Positions 5,984 to 8,719 of a stretch of DNA of 8,719 bases are shown piece by piece. How positions within the stretch are numbered: the stretch's first letter is position 1; each line of letters begins with the position of its first letter. The notes below the pieces were generated by a model. It had not been told where the DNA came from and did not search any database. It saw only the letters and a program-made list of their open reading frames with translations. A program made the position numbers and the translations under genes. Source of the DNA: Micrococcales bacterium (lineage in GTDB: Bacteria > Actinomycetota > Actinomycetes > Actinomycetales > Dermatophilaceae); NCBI GenBank assembly GCA_003157445.1, contig PMJN01000267.1, positions 1 through 8,719 on the forward strand, in the 5' to 3' direction.

Positions 5984-7522
5984 TCAGATGTCGCGGAAGG
6001 TCTCGATGGTCGCACCGAGCGCGTTCAGGCGCGTGGCCAGGTCCTCGTAGCCGCGGTTGATGACGTAGACGTTGCGCAGGACCGAGGTGCCCGGCGCCGC
6101 GAGCATCGCCACCAGGATGACCACCGCCGGGCGCAGTGCGGGCGGGCAGATGACCTCGGCGGCCCGCCAGCGGGTCGGTCCGGTAATAAGCACCCGATGT
6201 GGGTCGAGCAGTTGAACCTTCACGCCCACCTTGGTGAGCTCGGTGAGATAGATCGCACGGTTGTCATAAACCCAGTCGTGAATCATCGTCGTGCCGGTCG
6301 CGCTAGCCGCGATGATCGCGAAGAAGGGCAGGTTGTCGATGTTCAGGCCTGGGAAGGGCATCGGGTGGATCTTGTCGACGGGGGCGGTCAGTGGGCCAGC
6401 GATGGTGGTCAGGTCGACCAGGCGGGTCAGCCCGTTGGCGGAGCGGTACTCCGGGGTCGACAGGTACTTCATGCCCATGGCCTCCAGGAGCGTCAGCTCG
6501 ATCTCCATGAACTCGATCGGCACCCGGCGGATGGTGATGGCGGACTCGGTGACCACCGCGGCAGCAAGCAGGCTCATGGCCTCGATCGGGTCCTCTGACG
6601 GGTAGAACTCGACGTCGACGTTGATCGTGGGCCGGCCGTGAATGGTCAGCGTTGTGGTGCCAATCCCCTCGATGACTACTCCGAGCTTTTCGAGGAAGAA
6701 GCAGACATCCTGGACCATGTAGTTTGGGCTGGCATTGCGGATAACGGTGACTCCGTCGTGGCGGGCCGCGGCCATGATGACGTTCTGGGTGACCGTGTCG
6801 CCGCGTTCGGTCAGGACTATCGCCGAGGCGGGACTGACCGATTCGACCTCGGCGTCGTAGAAGCCAGTCTTGGCGTTGACGTTGAGGCCAAACGCTCGCA
6901 GGGCATTCAGGTGCGGGAGCACTGTGCGGGTCCCGAGATCACACCCGCCCACATAGGGCAGGCGGAATTCGTCGAACTCATGCAGCAGGGGCCCCAGGAA
7001 CATGATGACTGTGCGGGTGCGCCGCGCCGCCTCAAGGTCCATTCCCGCGAGGTTGAGGCGAGCCGGCGGGGTGATCTCCAGGTCATTGCTGCCAGGCAGC
7101 CAACGGACCTTGACCCCGATGCTGGTCAGCACCTCGACGATCCGGTTGACCTCTTCGATGCGGGCGAGGCTACGGAACGTGGTGCGCCCGTGGTTGAGCA
7201 GCGAAGCGCACAACAGTGCCACCGCGGCGTTCTTGCTGGTCTTGACGTCGATCGCCCCGTGCAACTTCGTCCCGCCGACGATGCGCAGGTGCTGGGCGCC
7301 CGAGTGACCCAAGGAGACAAACTCGGAATCCAGACTGGTGCCGATGCGAGCGAGCATCTCCAGGCTCAGATTCTGTTTGCCCTGTTCAATGCGCGCTATG
7401 GCGCTCTGACTTGTGCCGAGCAGCTCTGCAAGGTCACTTTGGGACAGACCCTGGTGACGTCGGGCGTCCCGAATCAGAGAGCCGATTCGGGCTGGATAGT
7501 CGTCACGCATGCCTGCAACCAT
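5984..7522 (-). CDS. XRE-type HTH domain fused to MurA-like UDP-GlcNAc 1-carboxyvinyltransferase
   Basis: This 512-residue fusion begins with a Cro/C1 (XRE) helix-turn-helix domain at about residues 13-67 (IGSLIRDARRHQGLSQ, then ELLGTSQSAIARIEQGKQN), followed after about 10 residues by a complete EPSP/MurA-fold domain (78-512). MurA adds enolpyruvate from PEP to UDP-GlcNAc, the first committed step of peptidoglycan synthesis. The MurA Lys-Asn pair is present (TSKNAA, Lys97-Asn98). So is the cysteine that binds PEP and fosfomycin (GGCDLG, Cys194), and the C-terminal LRPA and INRGYEDL match MurA. The loop around the expected catalytic aspartate reads YPSEDPIEAM (307-316, Asp311 as candidate) instead of FPTDMQ. 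Plain MurA is about 420 residues, so the extra length is the HTH domain. This architecture recurs in actinobacteria near aconitase, usually beside a canonical murA elsewhere. The ATG at 7510 (MRDDY) is an alternative start that matches homologues I remember. Whether it is enzyme, regulator or both is unknown. Confidence 0.9.
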   Translation of the reverse strand: MVAGMRDDYPARIGSLIRDARRHQGLSQSDLAELLGTSQSAIARIEQGKQNLSLEMLARIGTSLDSEFVSLGHSGAQHLRIVGGTKLHGAIDVKTSKNAAVALLCASLLNHGRTTFRSLARIEEVNRIVEVLTSIGVKVRWLPGSNDLEITPPARLNLAGMDLEAARRTRTVIMFLGPLLHEFDEFRLPYVGGCDLGTRTVLPHLNALRAFGLNVNAKTGFYDAEVESVSPASAIVLTERGDTVTQNVIMAAARHDGVTVIRNASPNYMVQDVCFFLEKLGVVIEGIGTTTLTIHGRPTINVDVEFYPSEDPIEAMSLLAAAVVTESAITIRRVPIEFMEIELTLLEAMGMKYLSTPEYRSANGLTRLVDLTTIAGPLTAPVDKIHPMPFPGLNIDNLPFFAIIAASATGTTMIHDWVYDNRAIYLTELTKVGVKVQLLDPHRVLITGPTRWRAAEVICPPALRPAVVILVAMLAAPGTSVLRNVYVINRGYEDLATRLNALGATIETFRDI

Positions 7523-7546
7523 AGATCAAAGCCGGCAGATCCGCCC

Positions 7547-7565
7547 AGAAACGCCGGCTCCGGCG
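7547..7565 (-). terminator. Short GC-rich hairpin with T-rich tail downstream of fadB
   Basis: Read on the minus strand, CGCCG-GAGC-CGGCG (7565 down to 7552) forms a 5-bp GC stem with a 4-nt loop and is immediately followed by TTTCT (7551-7547). That is the layout of an intrinsic terminator about 55 nt after the fadB stop. It would separate fadB from the HTH-MurA gene, whose start is 25 nt further on. The stem is short and the U-tract weak, so some read-through is likely. Confidence 0.4.
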
Positions 7566-7619
7566 CGTCGAGTCTCGCGCTCGGGCCGGCGTGTCCGTGC
7601 TTGGCCCACGAGGCTCTGG

Positions 7620-8719
7620 TCAGGCAGGAACGCTTGCCACCCCAAGCGGCAGGAACCGCTTCCCGTTGACCTTCTCGGCGATACCGCTGCGATCTAGCAG
7701 CGGGGTCAGCCCGCCGTTCCAGAACGCGAATCCTGCTCCGGTGATCATCGCGAGGTCGATGTCCATCGGAGCCGCGACAACTCCCTCGTCAAGCATCAGG
7801 CGAGCTTCCTGGGCCAGGGCCGACAGCACCTGCTCGCGAACCTGGCCGGAGTCCAGGACGACGGGGTTGGTCGGTGTCGGGATGAGAGCGACGACTTCGG
7901 GGTCAAGGACCGGCTTTCCTTCGGGGTAGACGTAGAACCCGGGTTTACCGGCGGCCACCAGCCGGCGCAGGCCCTCAGAGACCGGGAAACGTTGCGGGAA
8001 CGCGCTGTGCAGCGTCTCGCTGTTGTGCAGTGCGACCGCCGGACCGACCATGCCCACAAGGACGAAGGGCGGCATGGGGGCCACTCCGGCGAAGGCGCCG
8101 TCGGCGACCTCAACCGGGGTCCCCTCGTCCACGATCCGGCCCACTTCTCCCATGAACCGTCCGAGCAGACGGTTGGCGACGAAAGACGGCGAGTCCTTGG
8201 CCAGGATCGCCGTCTTCTTCAGGTTCTTACCGGTAGCGAAAGCGGTCGCCAGGGTTGCGTCATCGGTGGCTGCACCGCGGATGACCTCGAGCAACGGCAT
8301 CACGGCCACGGGGTTGAAGAAGTGGAAGCCCACGACCCGCTCGGGGTTCTTCAGATCGGCGGCCATCTCGGTGATCGACAGCGAGGACGTGTTGCTGGCC
8401 AGTACACAGTCGGCCGAGACCGTTGCCTCTAGCTCGGCAAAGACCTGCTTCTTGACCTTGATCTCCTCGAACACCGCCTCGATGACGAAGTCGGCATCGG
8501 CGAAGCCTTCCTTGCTCGTCGACCCGCTGACCAGGGCCTTGAGCCGATTCGCCCGGTCGGGGCTGATCCGCCCCTTGGTGAGCAGCTTGTCGACCTCGGC
8601 GTGGACGTAACCAACACCCTTGTCCACCCGTGCCTGATCGAGGTCGGTCATCACGATCGGGACCTCGAGTCGCTGGGCGAACAGCATGGCGAGCTGGCTG
8701 GCCATCAGGCCGGCGCCGA
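7620..8719 (-). CDS. fadB: Fatty-acid oxidation multifunctional protein FadB, 3-hydroxyacyl-CoA dehydrogenase part (partial)
   Basis: This is the C-terminal 365 or so residues of a FadB-type trifunctional alpha subunit. The visible part is the NAD-dependent L-3-hydroxyacyl-CoA dehydrogenase, which oxidises 3-hydroxyacyl-CoA to 3-ketoacyl-CoA in cytoplasmic beta-oxidation. The frame is open to the right edge. Its first visible residues GAGLMASQLA are the Rossmann NAD-binding glycine loop, so the enoyl-CoA hydratase half and the start are outside. Further landmarks are the acidic end of strand 2 (MTDLDQARVDKG), VIEAVFEE, SNTSSLSI, and the catalytic segment GFHFFNPVAVMPLLEV, with the His encoded at 8322-8324 and its Glu partner at 8286-8288. 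KDSPSFVANRLLGR then starts the helical dimerisation domain. The protein ends GKRFLPLGVASVPA, a tail I know from actinobacterial FadB. It resembles mycobacterial Rv0860. The ATG at 8705 lies inside the Rossmann motif and is not the start. The thiolase partner fadA normally sits upstream of fadB, beyond this window. Confidence 0.95.
   Translation of the reverse strand, partial: GAGLMASQLAMLFAQRLEVPIVMTDLDQARVDKGVGYVHAEVDKLLTKGRISPDRANRLKALVSGSTSKEGFADADFVIEAVFEEIKVKKQVFAELEATVSADCVLASNTSSLSITEMAADLKNPERVVGFHFFNPVAVMPLLEVIRGAATDDATLATAFATGKNLKKTAILAKDSPSFVANRLLGRFMGEVGRIVDEGTPVEVADGAFAGVAPMPPFVLVGMVGPAVALHNSETLHSAFPQRFPVSEGLRRLVAAGKPGFYVYPEGKPVLDPEVVALIPTPTNPVVLDSGQVREQVLSALAQEARLMLDEGVVAAPMDIDLAMITGAGFAFWNGGLTPLLDRSGIAEKVNGKRFLPLGVASVPA

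Noticed and set aside
6638..7669. Plus-strand open frame of 343 codons
   Set aside because: It is antisense to the HTH-MurA gene and reaches past its start. The composition (Asp/Gln/Arg/His rich) is typical of an opposite-strand shadow, with no domain similarity.
7992..8610. Plus-strand open frames inside fadB
   Set aside because: They are antisense to strongly conserved FadB sequence; the translations are low-complexity Ser/Thr/Arg or His/Gly/Asp rich.
1..8719. CRISPR arrays, tRNA or rRNA genes, insertion sequences, attachment sites
   Set aside because: No regularly spaced repeats, cloverleaf-forming sequences, rRNA signatures, transposase or integrase motifs, or terminal repeats were seen on either strand.

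Overview
The window reads as a chromosomal core-metabolism segment of a high-G+C Gram-positive bacterium (Actinomycetota). The reasons are GC-rich codon use, several GTG starts, and a gene set I recognise from actinobacterial chromosomes: AcnA-type aconitase, a Mycobacterium-like DXS, an XRE-HTH/MurA-like fusion and a mycobacterial-type FadB. I cannot fix the order or family. From memory, Streptomyces carries the HTH-MurA gene, aconitase, dxs and fadB in one chromosomal neighbourhood, so this may be a compact, rearranged version of a conserved actinobacterial cluster.

Layout. 1-267 (+) is the C-terminal end of aconitase, followed by a long hairpin at 285-326. 327-919 has no intact gene, but the minus strand at 559-882 encodes what looks like a relic of an MFS transporter. 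920-1291 (+) is an actinobacterial conserved hypothetical, and 1320-1508 (+) is a 62-residue protein with two predicted membrane segments. 1509-1849 is a gene-free leader that carries three inverted repeats clustered close to the next gene. 1850-3979 (+) is a glycogen-debranching-type amylo-alpha-1,6-glucosidase. 4035-5939 (+) is dxs. A convergent junction with a hairpin then separates dxs from two minus-strand genes: 5984-7522, an XRE HTH domain fused to a UDP-GlcNAc enolpyruvyl transferase (MurA-like) domain, and 7620-8719, the 3-hydroxyacyl-CoA dehydrogenase half of a FadB-type beta-oxidation protein that runs off the right edge.

How the genes fit together. Most are central-metabolism genes: the TCA cycle (acn), glycogen or maltodextrin debranching, isoprenoid precursor entry from pyruvate and glyceraldehyde-3-phosphate (dxs), cell-wall precursor chemistry or its regulation (HTH-MurA), and fatty-acid oxidation (fadB). 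The debranching enzyme and dxs are co-oriented with a 55-nt gap and may be co-transcribed. The other genes look like neighbours rather than one pathway.

I see no CRISPR array, tRNA, rRNA, transposase or prophage signature, and no clearly new multi-gene system. The points most worth a second look are the HTH-MurA fusion with its altered active-site loop, the palindrome cluster in front of the debranching enzyme, and the MFS relic.
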